Shown: positions 40,979 through 49,592 of the stretch, in pieces
How positions within the stretch are numbered: position 1 is the first letter of the stretch
Layout of the letters: each line of letters begins with the position of its first letter
Virus record (IMG/VR): IMGVR_UViG_3300045922_000428
Location: 1 to 51,711 of that record
Origin: a virus
Strand: one strand, 5' to 3'
Length of the DNA stretch: 51,711 nucleotides
Made by a program: the position numbers and the translations under genes
The notes under the pieces: generated by a model
Told to the model about the DNA's origin: nothing
The model's input: the letters and a program-made list of their open reading frames with translations, nothing else
Database searches by the model: none

Positions 40979-42454
40979 TTAGCCCCCGCGCTTCCTCTTG
41001 TATTTGATAAACGCGTCGACGAACGACTCTTGCTGTGCCGCCTTTCTCTTTTTTGTGGCGTATAGAAGCTCGTCAACGGTATCACGGGCTAAGATGTGAT
41101 GTATGTACACCTGGGCGGACTGGTTACCCTGCCGCCACACCCGGCGCACAAACTGATCATAGAGTTCATAATCCCATGTCATGGTGTACCACGCCAAGTG
41201 GTTACCGGCTTTCTGCAAATTGAGACCGTGCGCCATGGACATAGGGTTGCCGAACAAAAGTGGAATATTTCCAGCGTTCCAGCGATCTTCAATCTCTTTC
41301 AGATTTTCAATCTTGGAGCTATAAAACGGCACGCCTTCCTTAAAGTGCTCCATCAGCCTGTGGAGATCGTGGCTGAATTCGTACCCAACAAGAAGCGGCG
41401 ATCCCTGCAACTCGTTCACGATGCCCTCAAGATATTCAGCCTTCTCGTTGTGCAGACGTAGATACGTACGGCGATCGCCTAGTTTTATGTGAGCCGATTT
41501 GAACTTGCGTGGAACATTCCGGCCCTCCAGCTCTTCGACGTAGATCCCACCGGCTGCGATCTGCCGGCACTTGCCCATGGCCACGCCCTTTGTAGCAGCG
41601 ACCAGTGAATTGCCTGAGAATTCGGCAAAGAACTCTTCTTCAAATTCATCATAGAGTTTGCGCACATCAGGCGGAAGATCAATGTAGTGCACGCGGTCCA
41701 CCGGCTCAGGCAGACCCTTGGCCTTCAGCGACAGAATGGTTGGCGCCGCCGCCTTGCGGATCTTTTCCTCAGCACCCTCAGCAAGATGGTAGCCGAAGCC
41801 TGAATAATTTGGCACAAAATATTGATTTCGATAGTGTGTGATGGCTTGCCCGAAGGTACGGCCGCCGTCGATGACGAGCATCTGACCAAACAGGTCTTCG
41901 AGGCCGTTAGCCACGAGAGAGCCGGTCAGTCCCCAACGCCGCTGAAACGTGTTGATCACAGAGCGCAACACTTTTGAGCGTCCGGACATGTGATGCTTGA
42001 ACCGCGTCAGCTCGTCCACAATAAGGATGTCGAATCCAAATTCCCTGAAACCTCGCAAGTCTGAGACGACACGAACGCGGCCTGTGATTGGCGACTTTGA
42101 ACGTTCTGCCCCGACAAGCCAATCCAGGCCTTCCGGGTTGATCACACAAATATCAGACTCATAAATCAAATCCACATTTTTTGTCTTGCCGTGCAAGACG
42201 TTCAACTTGAAGTCATTGAACTCGATCCATTTTTCAACCTCTGCAGGCCACACAAGATGAGCCGGCTTGAGCGGCGCAATGATCAGGGCGCGGGTAAACA
42301 TGCCCTTGTCCTTGAGCACGCGCAACGCGCCTAGCGAGATGCTAGTCTTTCCGACCCCCGGCTCTGCTGCGATGATCGCCGCGTTCCTTTCGAGCAGAAA
42401 CTTCATAGCGGACTTCTGCTCCGGCGAAGGCTTCCAGTTTTCTGAAGGCGTCAA
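40979..42454 (-). CDS. SNF2-type superfamily 2 helicase
   Basis: About 491 aa. The start is uncertain: TTG 42454 retains the Q-like motif KPSPEQKSAMKF, while ATG 42406 (better ribosome site) would lose part of it; frames further upstream overlap the VRR-NUC gene. Motifs: I AAEPGVGKTS, Ia LIIAPLKP, II ILIVDELT, III LTGSLVANG, and a C-terminal RecA domain with NPMSMAHGLNLQ and VI QFVRRVWRQGNQ. It remodels or unwinds DNA, probably in phage replication or repair, next to VRR-NUC. Confidence 0.85.
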   Translation of the reverse strand: MTPSENWKPSPEQKSAMKFLLERNAAIIAAEPGVGKTSISLGALRVLKDKGMFTRALIIAPLKPAHLVWPAEVEKWIEFNDFKLNVLHGKTKNVDLIYESDICVINPEGLDWLVGAERSKSPITGRVRVVSDLRGFREFGFDILIVDELTRFKHHMSGRSKVLRSVINTFQRRWGLTGSLVANGLEDLFGQMLVIDGGRTFGQAITHYRNQYFVPNYSGFGYHLAEGAEEKIRKAAAPTILSLKAKGLPEPVDRVHYIDLPPDVRKLYDEFEEEFFAEFSGNSLVAATKGVAMGKCRQIAAGGIYVEELEGRNVPRKFKSAHIKLGDRRTYLRLHNEKAEYLEGIVNELQGSPLLVGYEFSHDLHRLMEHFKEGVPFYSSKIENLKEIEDRWNAGNIPLLFGNPMSMAHGLNLQKAGNHLAWYTMTWDYELYDQFVRRVWRQGNQSAQVYIHHILARDTVDELLYATKKRKAAQQESFVDAFIKYKRKRGG

Positions 42455-42704
42455 CAGGATCTGTTGCCGCAATGACGGTGAAGCCGAGTTCTTCAAGGAG
42501 CTGCGCTCGGTATTTTTGGATGGCACGGAGTGGTCTCCCGCTTCGCTTGAATTCAACAAAGAACACACGGCCGCCCGACAAAAGCACAAGACGATCAGGC
42601 CAGCCGTTTGAACCTGGTGTTGCAAACTTCAGGCACAGATACTTTGCACGCTTGCACAACTCGACAAAGCGCGCTTCTCCTCCGTCACGACCCTCAGCCA
42701 ACAT
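42342..42704 (-). CDS. VRR-NUC domain nuclease
   Basis: 120 aa from ATG 42704 (TGATG overlap). The core is TPGSNGWPDRLVLLSGGRVFFVEFKRSGRPLRAIQKYR: PD, then E-x-K in VEFK, then Q...R, the PD-(D/E)xK arrangement of VRR-NUC proteins. These are structure-specific nucleases, often paired with SNF2 helicases in phages; here the helicase gene overlaps its 3' end. Confidence 0.88.
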   Translation of the reverse strand: MLAEGRDGGEARFVELCKRAKYLCLKFATPGSNGWPDRLVLLSGGRVFFVEFKRSGRPLRAIQKYRAQLLEELGFTVIAATDPVDAFRKLEAFAGAEVRYEVSARKERGDHRSRAGGRKD

Positions 42705-42976
42705 CACCGATTGCCGCTGTAAACCCCGGCGACCAGGTCTCCGTTGGCCAAGCGCCCAGGCGCCGACGTATTGTAAGTCTCGTTGAACTCACCGCGGACA
42801 TCCCTGTTGAGAAAACACCAGAACTCCGGTCGCGAGCCCGCTCCGTCTCGATTTTCCGTCTGCACAAGCACGACCCAGACTAGATCGTACTCCGGCCCAT
42901 AGTCGATCAGGACGTGCGCTGCACCGCGACCTCGCGGGGTGTGCACGCGGATAGTGGGGTTCAACTGGATCATCAT
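42704..42976 (-). CDS. Small conserved-looking phage protein
   Basis: 90 aa from ATG 42976 with GGAGGT; in-frame upstream sequence overlaps the nuclease gene and is rejected. It starts IQLNPTIRVHTPRGRGAAHVLIDYGPEYDLVWVV, a pattern I have seen in small proteins of replication regions of podo- and siphoviruses. Function unknown. Confidence 0.7.
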   Translation of the reverse strand: MMIQLNPTIRVHTPRGRGAAHVLIDYGPEYDLVWVVLVQTENRDGAGSRPEFWCFLNRDVRGEFNETYNTSAPGRLANGDLVAGVYSGNR

Positions 42977-42992
42977 CTGATTGTACCTCCGT

Positions 42993-43763
42993 CTAGATCG
43001 TACAAGGTCCGCCGTTCTCCTTGCGGAAGTGGCAGAATTGGCAGTGGCTTCCTGGACGCGGCAGAAACTGTGTGTCGTTGAACATCTTGGAGACTCGCCG
43101 CTCCCAATCCGCCTGAAGCTTGGACAGCTCAGACTCGCGATAGTCGGCGTCGGGCACAAAGATCTCGCCGTTGTCAACGTAGATCAACGAAGATGTGGCG
43201 CGCTTGGCGCCGCCATGTATGGCCAGTGCAGTGGTGCAGTACAAATTCAACTGAAGCAGATACTCGTCGTTCTTTTGTGCACGAAACTTGCCGGACTTGT
43301 AATCGTCCACGTTGACGACGCCGGTGCGTGTATTGTAATGCGCAAAATCCACCTTGACACGCAACCAACAGCCGTCCCAGTCGTTCCAAGTCGTCAACGA
43401 CCAGTCTTTACGGAAGGCCCACGTGTCGTTGATCGTGACTTTTTGAGGCTCCTTGGCGTAAAGCTTCCGGTGAGTCTCGATCTTCTTGCGGGCGGGTTCC
43501 TGAGCGTGTACATCGAGTGTCTTGGTCTTACCCTTGACGTATTCCTCGATTGCGTCGTGGATCCTGTTGCCACGCTCAAGCGCCGGTGAAGAAGGCTCGA
43601 CCAATTTGTCGATGGCCTTCAGCTTGTACTTCAACGGGCAGGTCTCGTACTCGTTCCAGCGCGAGAACGACCAGCTTCGAACACGCGGAGCAGCAGACTG
43701 CTCAGCACGACGTCTTTGATACGTCGAACCTGCGCCAACACGTGTACTTCCAATCAACGGCAT
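42993..43763 (-). CDS. Cas4/RecB-like PD-(D/E)XK nuclease
   Basis: 256 aa, ATG 43763 with AAGGAG. It begins SWSFSRWNEYETCPLKYKLKAI, then GNRIHDAIEEY (motif I His), VNVDDYKSGK (catalytic Asp and Lys) and QLNLYCTT (motif with Gln, Tyr). The Cys in YETCP plus CQFCHFRKENGGPC at the C-terminus give four cysteines spaced as in Fe-S cluster nucleases of the Cas4/AddB type. Likely a 5' exonuclease in replication or recombination. Next to the polymerase gene. Confidence 0.85.
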   Translation of the reverse strand: MPLIGSTRVGAGSTYQRRRAEQSAAPRVRSWSFSRWNEYETCPLKYKLKAIDKLVEPSSPALERGNRIHDAIEEYVKGKTKTLDVHAQEPARKKIETHRKLYAKEPQKVTINDTWAFRKDWSLTTWNDWDGCWLRVKVDFAHYNTRTGVVNVDDYKSGKFRAQKNDEYLLQLNLYCTTALAIHGGAKRATSSLIYVDNGEIFVPDADYRESELSKLQADWERRVSKMFNDTQFLPRPGSHCQFCHFRKENGGPCTI

Positions 43764-43764
43764 G

Positions 43765-45738
43765 TCAGATCTCCTTCAGGACCACGCCCCTTTTGTCGAC
43801 ATCTTCCAAGACGGCCCAATTACGGTCAGACCAAGAGCCTTCCGAGAGCATTGGTACGTCAAACTCGATAGACTCCATGCACTCCTTCAGCTCGCGCATG
43901 GCCCATTTTGCCTCGTGCCGAGGTGCTGAGATGAGGATCTCGTCGTGCACCTGCATATAGACAAACCAAGTGTTCTGTTTGCCGAGTTCAAACACCCGCT
44001 GTTCAAACCGAACAAGAGCCTCTTTTGTGCAATCGGCGGCGGATCCCTGAACAAGAAGATTGACCATCTTATAGTCGAACTGGCGGAGACGTCCATTCAC
44101 AATGGCTGGCGGCTGGCAATAGTACTCACGACCACCCCAAGTCACGAGCGGTTGGTTGTCGCGGGCCAACACTTTCATCTCCTGATACATCTTACCGAGG
44201 CCCGGATAGAGTTTGAAGATTGCGTCACGCAGCCTCCTAGTCTCATCGATGGTGGAGTTGTTCTTTTCCGCCAAACTAGCAACCCCCTGTCCGTAAATGA
44301 TGCCTAGATTGATATTCTTCACCGGCTTACGCTCAAACTTACGGTTGAGGATCTTCTCAAGGTGTTCCTTGGCGTTGTCGTGGTAGTCAATCCATGGTGA
44401 GGCACGGTATTGCTCCATGAGCTCACCGCCTTCAAAATGGGCCAGGATCCTTGGCTCCTGCTGGCTGTAGTCGCGGTCAAGTAGTACGTGGTCTTCCGTG
44501 TACGGCACGACGTAACTACGGCACAGCGGCAGCGGTGGCAGATCCGGCCACGGGCATTTTGGGAGATGCGCCGTCAACTTCTTCAAGGACGCACTGCGCG
44601 TGTCTTTGAAGAGCGGGTCAAACTGCTTGGGAATGTTTTGGAAGTTTGGCGTGCTGGACAAACGCCCAGTGCGTGTGCCAAATTCACCTTTGATCTGATT
44701 CCAGTTGGTGAAAATGAGACCATTGGAAGCCTCAGCCATCTTGAGCCACTTGCTCAAAAACGTATTGAGGCAAGTACGCAACTGCGCACGGTACTGGAGA
44801 ACCTTAGAAAGCACCTGGTCAGACACTGCGCGATCCAGGGCGTCGGTGTCGGTGCGCAGTGCCCCCTTATCGGTATAACCAAGCTTTGAAAGCTCCACAA
44901 CATTTGCAGCTTGCAGCAGCTCGATAAGCTCTGCAGCCGAATTGAGATTTGGTGGTATCTCAGACTTGATTGTGGAACCGTAGCCGACACGTTTCAGGAT
45001 CCAGCTGTCGATCTTCTCCAGCCAATCACTGTACATGTTTACATCGTGGCGCAACCGCTTGAGATCCACACGAACGCCGTGTCGTTCGGATCTCATAAGC
45101 GCAGAGATCAAACGACGCTCTCGGTCGTAAGCGCCATGCATCCCACGCTCTTTGATGACCGTCTTCCAGAGCTTGCGGAACAGCCCGTCGGTGCGGTCGA
45201 CGTCGCCGTTGGCGTATTTGCCCACCAAGCCCCCAGGCGCATAGGCAACATAGGCGCCGGCGTACGGATTTTTTCCGTTGCGTGCTTTGGTGAGCTTTAC
45301 ACCCGGCACAGGCTGATTAGCAACCAGCCACTCAATCACCTCGTCACGCTCATCCGGCGGCAAACCAAGCTCGCGTTGGGCCGCGGACTTCAGTCCCGCG
45401 TCTTGCTCATGCGGGTTGTGAAGGAACACGAGAAAGGCTGTGTCATGCACCCGAGTCCAATGCGGCATCGGCAGCCCAAGCTTCTCTGTAGCCACTGCCA
45501 AATCAAACTTGGCATTGTGAAACAGAAGCTGCAACTTGGGATCGTTCCAGATCTTACCAAGCGCGTCCATCGCCTGCTTCTTCGTGTGCGTGTTCCCTGA
45601 CGGGTGACCCCACGCGTAATAGATCGGTCGACGGTTGTGCATCTTGATCGAAACACCTACCGGCTCCGGCGGGTACGCAGGTCGCAACTCGATCGGGAAC
45701 GTTTCAAAGTCCACCGTGACAACGTTTTTGAAAAACAT
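43765..45738 (-). CDS. Family A DNA polymerase with 3'-5' exonuclease
   Basis: 657 aa, ATG 45738 (TGATG overlap). Exonuclease motifs: VDFETFP (9-15), FHNAKFDLA, and YANGDVD (175-181). Polymerase motif A DRDYSQQEPRILAHF (421-435), motif B R470...K474-NIN-L478-GII-Y482-G, and motif C VHDE (597-600). The residue at the E. coli Pol I Phe762 position is Leu478. It replicates the phage genome with the primase-helicase and the likely ssDNA-binding protein. Confidence 0.95.
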   Translation of the reverse strand: MFFKNVVTVDFETFPIELRPAYPPEPVGVSIKMHNRRPIYYAWGHPSGNTHTKKQAMDALGKIWNDPKLQLLFHNAKFDLAVATEKLGLPMPHWTRVHDTAFLVFLHNPHEQDAGLKSAAQRELGLPPDERDEVIEWLVANQPVPGVKLTKARNGKNPYAGAYVAYAPGGLVGKYANGDVDRTDGLFRKLWKTVIKERGMHGAYDRERRLISALMRSERHGVRVDLKRLRHDVNMYSDWLEKIDSWILKRVGYGSTIKSEIPPNLNSAAELIELLQAANVVELSKLGYTDKGALRTDTDALDRAVSDQVLSKVLQYRAQLRTCLNTFLSKWLKMAEASNGLIFTNWNQIKGEFGTRTGRLSSTPNFQNIPKQFDPLFKDTRSASLKKLTAHLPKCPWPDLPPLPLCRSYVVPYTEDHVLLDRDYSQQEPRILAHFEGGELMEQYRASPWIDYHDNAKEHLEKILNRKFERKPVKNINLGIIYGQGVASLAEKNNSTIDETRRLRDAIFKLYPGLGKMYQEMKVLARDNQPLVTWGGREYYCQPPAIVNGRLRQFDYKMVNLLVQGSAADCTKEALVRFEQRVFELGKQNTWFVYMQVHDEILISAPRHEAKWAMRELKECMESIEFDVPMLSEGSWSDRNWAVLEDVDKRGVVLKEI

Positions 45739-45983
45739 CAGAACCGGACCTTGTAGGTGTTGTTGCGCAGCTGCTCGCGCTCTTCGGCGGCACGAAGCCT
45801 GTTGAGGCGGCTGTGGATCCGGATCATGAACCGCAACCGCCTCGGTCCGAGCATCTCAACCTGCATGGCCTTGAAGCAGTCCTTGAGGTCGCACGACATC
45901 AACTGCTCGTTCAGATCGCGCCAGTTGCTGGCTGGGATCCGCGTAACGCCAGGCGAGACGACGTCAGACTTCTTCGTGGCCAT
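45738..45983 (-). CDS. Small replication-operon protein
   Basis: 81 aa, ATG 45983. Basic, with RIPASNWRDLNEQLMSCDLKDCFKAMQVE and LRFMIRIHSRLNRLRAAEEREQL helices. It is coupled to the polymerase start by TGATG, so it is probably cotranslated with it. Not recognised. Confidence 0.6.
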   Translation of the reverse strand: MATKKSDVVSPGVTRIPASNWRDLNEQLMSCDLKDCFKAMQVEMLGPRRLRFMIRIHSRLNRLRAAEEREQLRNNTYKVRF

Positions 45984-45995
45984 GATAGATCAACC

Positions 45996-46904
45996 TTAGT
46001 TGGACGCTCTGGTAAACTTGCTGGCACCGACACGCGCCGAGGGCTTGGCCCGCGCAGCCGCGCGCTGTTGTGTGGAGCCGCGCGCTGCATTCGGATCGCC
46101 CAGTTGATACGGCGAGGCAATCGACTGCTTGGCCTCGTCATGCCGCGTCATGGCCGCCGCGATGTAATCGTCGTCCAGATCCGTCAGAGCCTCGATCGGC
46201 TCAAAGACGACACGGAACTGGGTCTTGGGGTCAGGCTTCACGGAAATCTTTGTGATGAGGCCGTGCGGCGGAAGCTTGAGGGCACCGGCCGCCGACTTGA
46301 CAAACTGGGCGAAAGCGGCGGTTGACGTGACTGGAAGCCTCATGTAGGCGATTTCGCCCTCCATAAGCTCCTTCGCGGAGAATCGCTTGAACACGCCGCG
46401 GGCGTCGAATGCGCCAGCCGCCACAAGAGCCAATCGACGCGTGTTCTTGCAGGCCTTGCCCCTGGCTGTCACGGGATTGCTGCCCCACTGGTTCATGGGA
46501 CAGACCTGACACGTGGATTCGGACTGCGCCTGCCCGGCAGCCACGACGTTTGGGTGTGGCGCCATATCCTTATCGGACTCCCCAAACGCGAAACAGATAG
46601 GGGAGGCGGGGTTGTCAGGGTCGTAGGGCGCATCGCCATAGTAGACGTTCTCGAGCACGTGAGCGGCGATGACGACGGGGATCTGGTTGCCCTCGATCGG
46701 AGTGTCGTTGTAGACGAGGACGCCGTTGCGGACGGAAAAGGTCTTCCCGCCCCCGACATGCTCCTCCATCTTGGCAGCGATCTTGGCCTGCTCGGCCAGC
46801 TGCTGACGCCAAGCCGTGAGCGCCTGGCTCTTGGCGCCGCCAGTGTTGGCGACAGGCAGACCGGTCTTCTCCTCGGAGTCCGGCTTGGTACGACGTGATG
46901 CCAT
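45996..46904 (-). CDS. Probable ssDNA-binding/replication accessory protein
   Basis: 302 aa from ATG 46904 with GGAGA; longer in-frame starts run through a hairpin and the previous gene. The centre has CQVCPMNQWGSNPVTARGKACKNTRRLALV, with three cysteines that could bind zinc, surrounded by beta segments (IPVVIAAHVLENVYYG, AYMRLPV, FRVVFEP). The C-terminus is Ala/Arg-rich and disordered. It sits upstream of the DNA polymerase, where phages often encode their ssDNA-binding protein, and no other such candidate is seen. The function is inferred from position and shape. Confidence 0.5.
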   Translation of the reverse strand: MASRRTKPDSEEKTGLPVANTGGAKSQALTAWRQQLAEQAKIAAKMEEHVGGGKTFSVRNGVLVYNDTPIEGNQIPVVIAAHVLENVYYGDAPYDPDNPASPICFAFGESDKDMAPHPNVVAAGQAQSESTCQVCPMNQWGSNPVTARGKACKNTRRLALVAAGAFDARGVFKRFSAKELMEGEIAYMRLPVTSTAAFAQFVKSAAGALKLPPHGLITKISVKPDPKTQFRVVFEPIEALTDLDDDYIAAAMTRHDEAKQSIASPYQLGDPNAARGSTQQRAAARAKPSARVGASKFTRASN

Positions 46905-46925
46905 CTTCTGTGTCTCCAGATGTAA

Positions 46926-46955
46926 AAGGCTCGAGCTGTTTGTATCCCGAGCCTT
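46926..46955 (-). terminator. Hairpin terminator between 46969 and 46904 genes
   Basis: AAGGCTCG pairs with CGAGCCTT (14-base loop), followed on the leftward strand by TTACATC. It lies between the upstream gene's stop and the ssDNA-binding candidate and could attenuate it. Confidence 0.5.
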
Positions 46956-46968
46956 CAGTTGCGTAAAC

Positions 46969-47352
46969 TCAGATTTTTGTGACTGAGAGCTTGATCTGCT
47001 CCATCGGCTCGACGCCGGGGACAGTCTTCGAGGCCTCCCAGAAACCCCGCACCGCCTCTGCTGAGACGCGCTGCGACAACAGGTCGAGACGCTTGTGCTT
47101 CTTGGCAAAGTTGACCAGCGCCTCAAAGTCATTGATGACGGGGATCTGAGACTTCACGACGACGGCCTTGTAGGCCTTTCCAACCGCACCGCCGTCACCC
47201 ACGGGAAGCCTGCTGAGAAGCTCGTCACGGATGCGCGCAAGCTCTTCGTCGCACTCGTCGACCTTGCGCTTCGCCTCCTTCTTCAGGACATCCCTGACGT
47301 AGGCATAGCGGTCAGCAAGCTCCCCGAGTGAGCGAGGCTTCTTGGTCGACAT
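46969..47352 (-). CDS. Hypothetical helical protein
   Basis: 127 aa, ATG 47352 with GGAGGT. Long helix (YVRDVLKKEAKRKVDECDEELARIRDELLSRL), then YKAVVVKSQIPVIND and FVNFAKKHKRLDLLSQRVSAEAVRGFWE-type helices, ending IKLSVTKI. This layout occurs in unnamed replication-region phage proteins. Function unknown. Confidence 0.65.
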   Translation of the reverse strand: MSTKKPRSLGELADRYAYVRDVLKKEAKRKVDECDEELARIRDELLSRLPVGDGGAVGKAYKAVVVKSQIPVINDFEALVNFAKKHKRLDLLSQRVSAEAVRGFWEASKTVPGVEPMEQIKLSVTKI

Positions 47353-47353
47353 G

Positions 47354-47548
47354 TCAGTACCTCCAGGGGATCATACCGGCGTCCCGCAGGATCTGGCGAG
47401 CCTGATCGGTCAACCGATAGAAGTGCGTGGATTGGAGATTGTTGTACACGACCTCAGTCACCGAGGCGACAAGAATGTCGCCAACGCAGACCTCGCCGCT
47501 GCCGCCCGGGTAGGCAAGCAAAGCGTTACGGATGTCCTCCGCCTTCAT
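47354..47548 (-). CDS. Small hypothetical protein
   Basis: 64 aa, ATG 47548 with AAGGAG. Has an N-terminal helix, GEVCVGDILVASVTEVVYNN, then LTDQARQILRDAG: a winged-helix-like pattern (LT..G at the end of a helix), so a small DNA-binding protein is possible. Not a firm assignment. Confidence 0.55.
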   Translation of the reverse strand: MKAEDIRNALLAYPGGSGEVCVGDILVASVTEVVYNNLQSTHFYRLTDQARQILRDAGMIPWRY

Positions 47549-47583
47549 CTGAATGCTCCTTGATTGATCGCCGGCGCGGCGGG

Positions 47584-47742
47584 CTACTTGTTGTTGAACC
47601 GACGGTTGGCCCGGATCTTGGCCTCCTCCAACTTACGGCGTTCCTTGGCCGCCTGGGCCACCGGGTCACGGCGAGCGCGCTTGATGTATCGCACGTCCTG
47701 CTTCATCTGGATCCGCTTGCGGCGGCAGGTCCTTGCACTCAT
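47584..47742 (-). CDS. Very small basic protein
   Basis: 52 aa from ATG 47742 with GAGG. Almost entirely Arg/Lys-rich helix (SARTCRRKRIQMKQDVRYIKRARRDPVAQAAKERRK, in part). May bind nucleic acid. No family recognised; supported by ribosome site and its position in the operon. Confidence 0.45.
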   Translation of the reverse strand: MSARTCRRKRIQMKQDVRYIKRARRDPVAQAAKERRKLEEAKIRANRRFNNK

Positions 47743-47796
47743 CTTGTGATCCTCATTGCATTGGTGTGAATGTACTTGAACGCGGGCAGAAAGCAA

Positions 47797-47819
47797 CCCC
47801 CGGGCACTGGTCCCGGGGG
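47797..47819 (-). terminator. Terminator after DUF932 gene
   Basis: CCCCCGGG and CCCGGGGG form an 8-bp stem with a 7-base loop, followed leftward by TTGCTTTCT. It is 22 bp past the DUF932 stop. Confidence 0.7.
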
Positions 47820-47840
47820 AGCTGTCTTTGGAGCGCCCCG

Positions 47841-48803
47841 TCAGACGAGCTCGAGGGCGCGGATCATGGCCTTGGTCTTGATGTCGTCGCCACGACCGAA
47901 CCAGGCGCTGTCCAGCCGGTTGTTCTGGCTGGCGGCCCGAGCGTGGTGGTCGACGTACTCGGTCACCGAGTTGACGAGGCCCCAGAGGGTCCCGTCGACA
48001 CCCTCCAGCGTCGAGCCGCGGCCGTCACCATCGAAAAGCCGGAACATCTCACGGAAGGGCCGCGACTGGGCGACGTCCTTCTTCGAGACCAACCCGGTCT
48101 CGGTCAGGAGGCCGCCGATGAAGTCCGAGGCGACGTCCTTGGTGACCGGCTTGGCGGCGAGCAGCCGCGTCTGCTTCATGAAGGCGTGGAAGTGGCCGCG
48201 GGCCAGCCCCAGCTTGTCCTTGACGGCATTCGCGTCGAACTTGGACCGGTGCGAGACGGCCACGATCGACGTGCGGTAGTCACCCCAGGACAGCGAAAGG
48301 GTGTTCTGGCAGACGACGCGCACCGCGGTCGGCTTGGCCGTGGTGCGGACACTGCCATCCGCCGAGGAGACGAGCAGCAGATAGCCCCGCATCTGGTCCT
48401 TGCCGATGACGATCGCGTCCTCGCCGATCGAGGCGAGGGCCCAGAACTTCTTGCCGCCGTGCAGCGTCCCGGCGGTCTCGAGCTTGTAGCCCACGGGCAG
48501 CAGATCGGCGAAGAACTCGAGCACCTCGCGCGGCTGGACGACCTTGTAGCCCTTGGACACGATGCCAAGGGGCTGCTTGGTGTCGGAACGGAAGAGGACG
48601 TGGTCGTCCTCGAGGATGTGGGTGCCCTCGTCGGACACGTACCGGATCCGGCTGCGCTGGATCCGCCAATCCATGCCGGCGGCCTGGAGCCAGACGTCGA
48701 GCCCAGCGTCGGGCGTGAGGCGCTGGCCGAGCCCGTGCCACGGGGTCTCGCCAACGTAGGCCATCTCGGCCTTGCCGTTGGAGCGCTCGGTGATCGCGTG
48801 CAT
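47841..48803 (-). CDS. DUF932 (phage/plasmid-like TIGR03299) protein
   Basis: 320 aa, ATG 48803 with GGAGA. It has the family's N-terminal AYVGETPWHGLGQ block, YKVVQPREVLEFFADLL, KKFWALASIG, YLLLVSSADGS and TAVRVVCQNTLSLS. DUF932 proteins are common in phages and plasmids; their function is not established. It forms a single-gene unit with its own promoter and terminator, implying tight or high early expression. Confidence 0.9.
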   Translation of the reverse strand: MHAITERSNGKAEMAYVGETPWHGLGQRLTPDAGLDVWLQAAGMDWRIQRSRIRYVSDEGTHILEDDHVLFRSDTKQPLGIVSKGYKVVQPREVLEFFADLLPVGYKLETAGTLHGGKKFWALASIGEDAIVIGKDQMRGYLLLVSSADGSVRTTAKPTAVRVVCQNTLSLSWGDYRTSIVAVSHRSKFDANAVKDKLGLARGHFHAFMKQTRLLAAKPVTKDVASDFIGGLLTETGLVSKKDVAQSRPFREMFRLFDGDGRGSTLEGVDGTLWGLVNSVTEYVDHHARAASQNNRLDSAWFGRGDDIKTKAMIRALELV

Positions 48804-48850
48804 GTGTAGGTCTCCGCTTGTTCAGAAGCATAATCGCCCTGACAAGAGAG

Positions 48851-48879
48851 ACCTTACAGCTTTCGCTGGCCGCTGTAAA
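48851..48879 (-). promoter_or_regulatory. Sigma70-like promoter for DUF932
   Basis: Leftward strand: TTTACA, 17 bp starting GCGGCC, TAAGGT, 48 bp before ATG 48803. Confidence 0.8.
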
Positions 48880-48887
48880 CGTTTAAT

Positions 48888-49592
48888 TTAGACGTGGTTC
48901 AATTTTTTCTGTGACGTCACGTGAACGTCAGTCGGGTTGATATCTTCGAGCTTGTGGAAGGTACGACGCAGCGCAGAGGCGGTGATGAAGAATTCCTCCG
49001 GCCTCTTGGGTTTGCCAAGGATCATTGGGATAATCTGAATGAAGGGCCTATCAGTTTTGAACGATGCCGCTGCACCAGACGTCATGAACCTGAAATTGAT
49101 GAACAACGGACGCGGCCGCTCGCTCGCGTCGACAACGTTTTCACAAAAAGAGATGTCGGGCATACGTGCAAAATTGGCAGGATACCGGATCCAGCACTTG
49201 AGGCCCGGATCATGCGTGAAGTAAAGTCCGCTCCAAATATGGAAATGGCCTTTTTCGCAAAGCGGTGCGATGTTGGGGTAGCACATCGACTTCAAGGACG
49301 GGAATTGAGCATCCCAGCGCTCGGAAACGCCGGGTAGATTCATCGGAGAACTCAAAAGCTGTGACGCCTCTGATTTCTCGCCGTCCCAGACGTTGACAAA
49401 CGCCTGGTTGCCGTCGTAATTGATGTCAAAATCGTGGCTGGGGAAGACGTAGAATCCGGCACCTGAGGCTGTGCGCACGTCCTCGCAATACACGCGAGGA
49501 TTCACAAACGAGGCCGCATCAATCAAGCGGTCGGCGACCTGTACCTTGATTGTTGAGCCGATGTACGAAAACGCAATCATCGGCATGCCCAT
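48888..49592 (-). CDS. Hypothetical protein
   Basis: 234 aa, ATG 49592 (a second in-frame ATG lies two codons later). Mixed alpha/beta with many aromatic residues (FYVFPSHDFDINYDGNQAF, FHIWSGLYFTHDPGLKCWIRY). No Walker, nuclease or zinc motif. The fold is not recognised. It lies downstream of the promoter at 49871. Confidence 0.6.
   Translation of the reverse strand: MGMPMIAFSYIGSTIKVQVADRLIDAASFVNPRVYCEDVRTASGAGFYVFPSHDFDINYDGNQAFVNVWDGEKSEASQLLSSPMNLPGVSERWDAQFPSLKSMCYPNIAPLCEKGHFHIWSGLYFTHDPGLKCWIRYPANFARMPDISFCENVVDASERPRPLFINFRFMTSGAAASFKTDRPFIQIIPMILGKPKRPEEFFITASALRRTFHKLEDINPTDVHVTSQKKLNHV

Noticed and set aside
47733-48809. 358-codon plus-strand open frame
   Set aside because: It lies antisense to DUF932, whose motifs, promoter, ribosome site and terminator are all clear. 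High GC content opens antisense frames.
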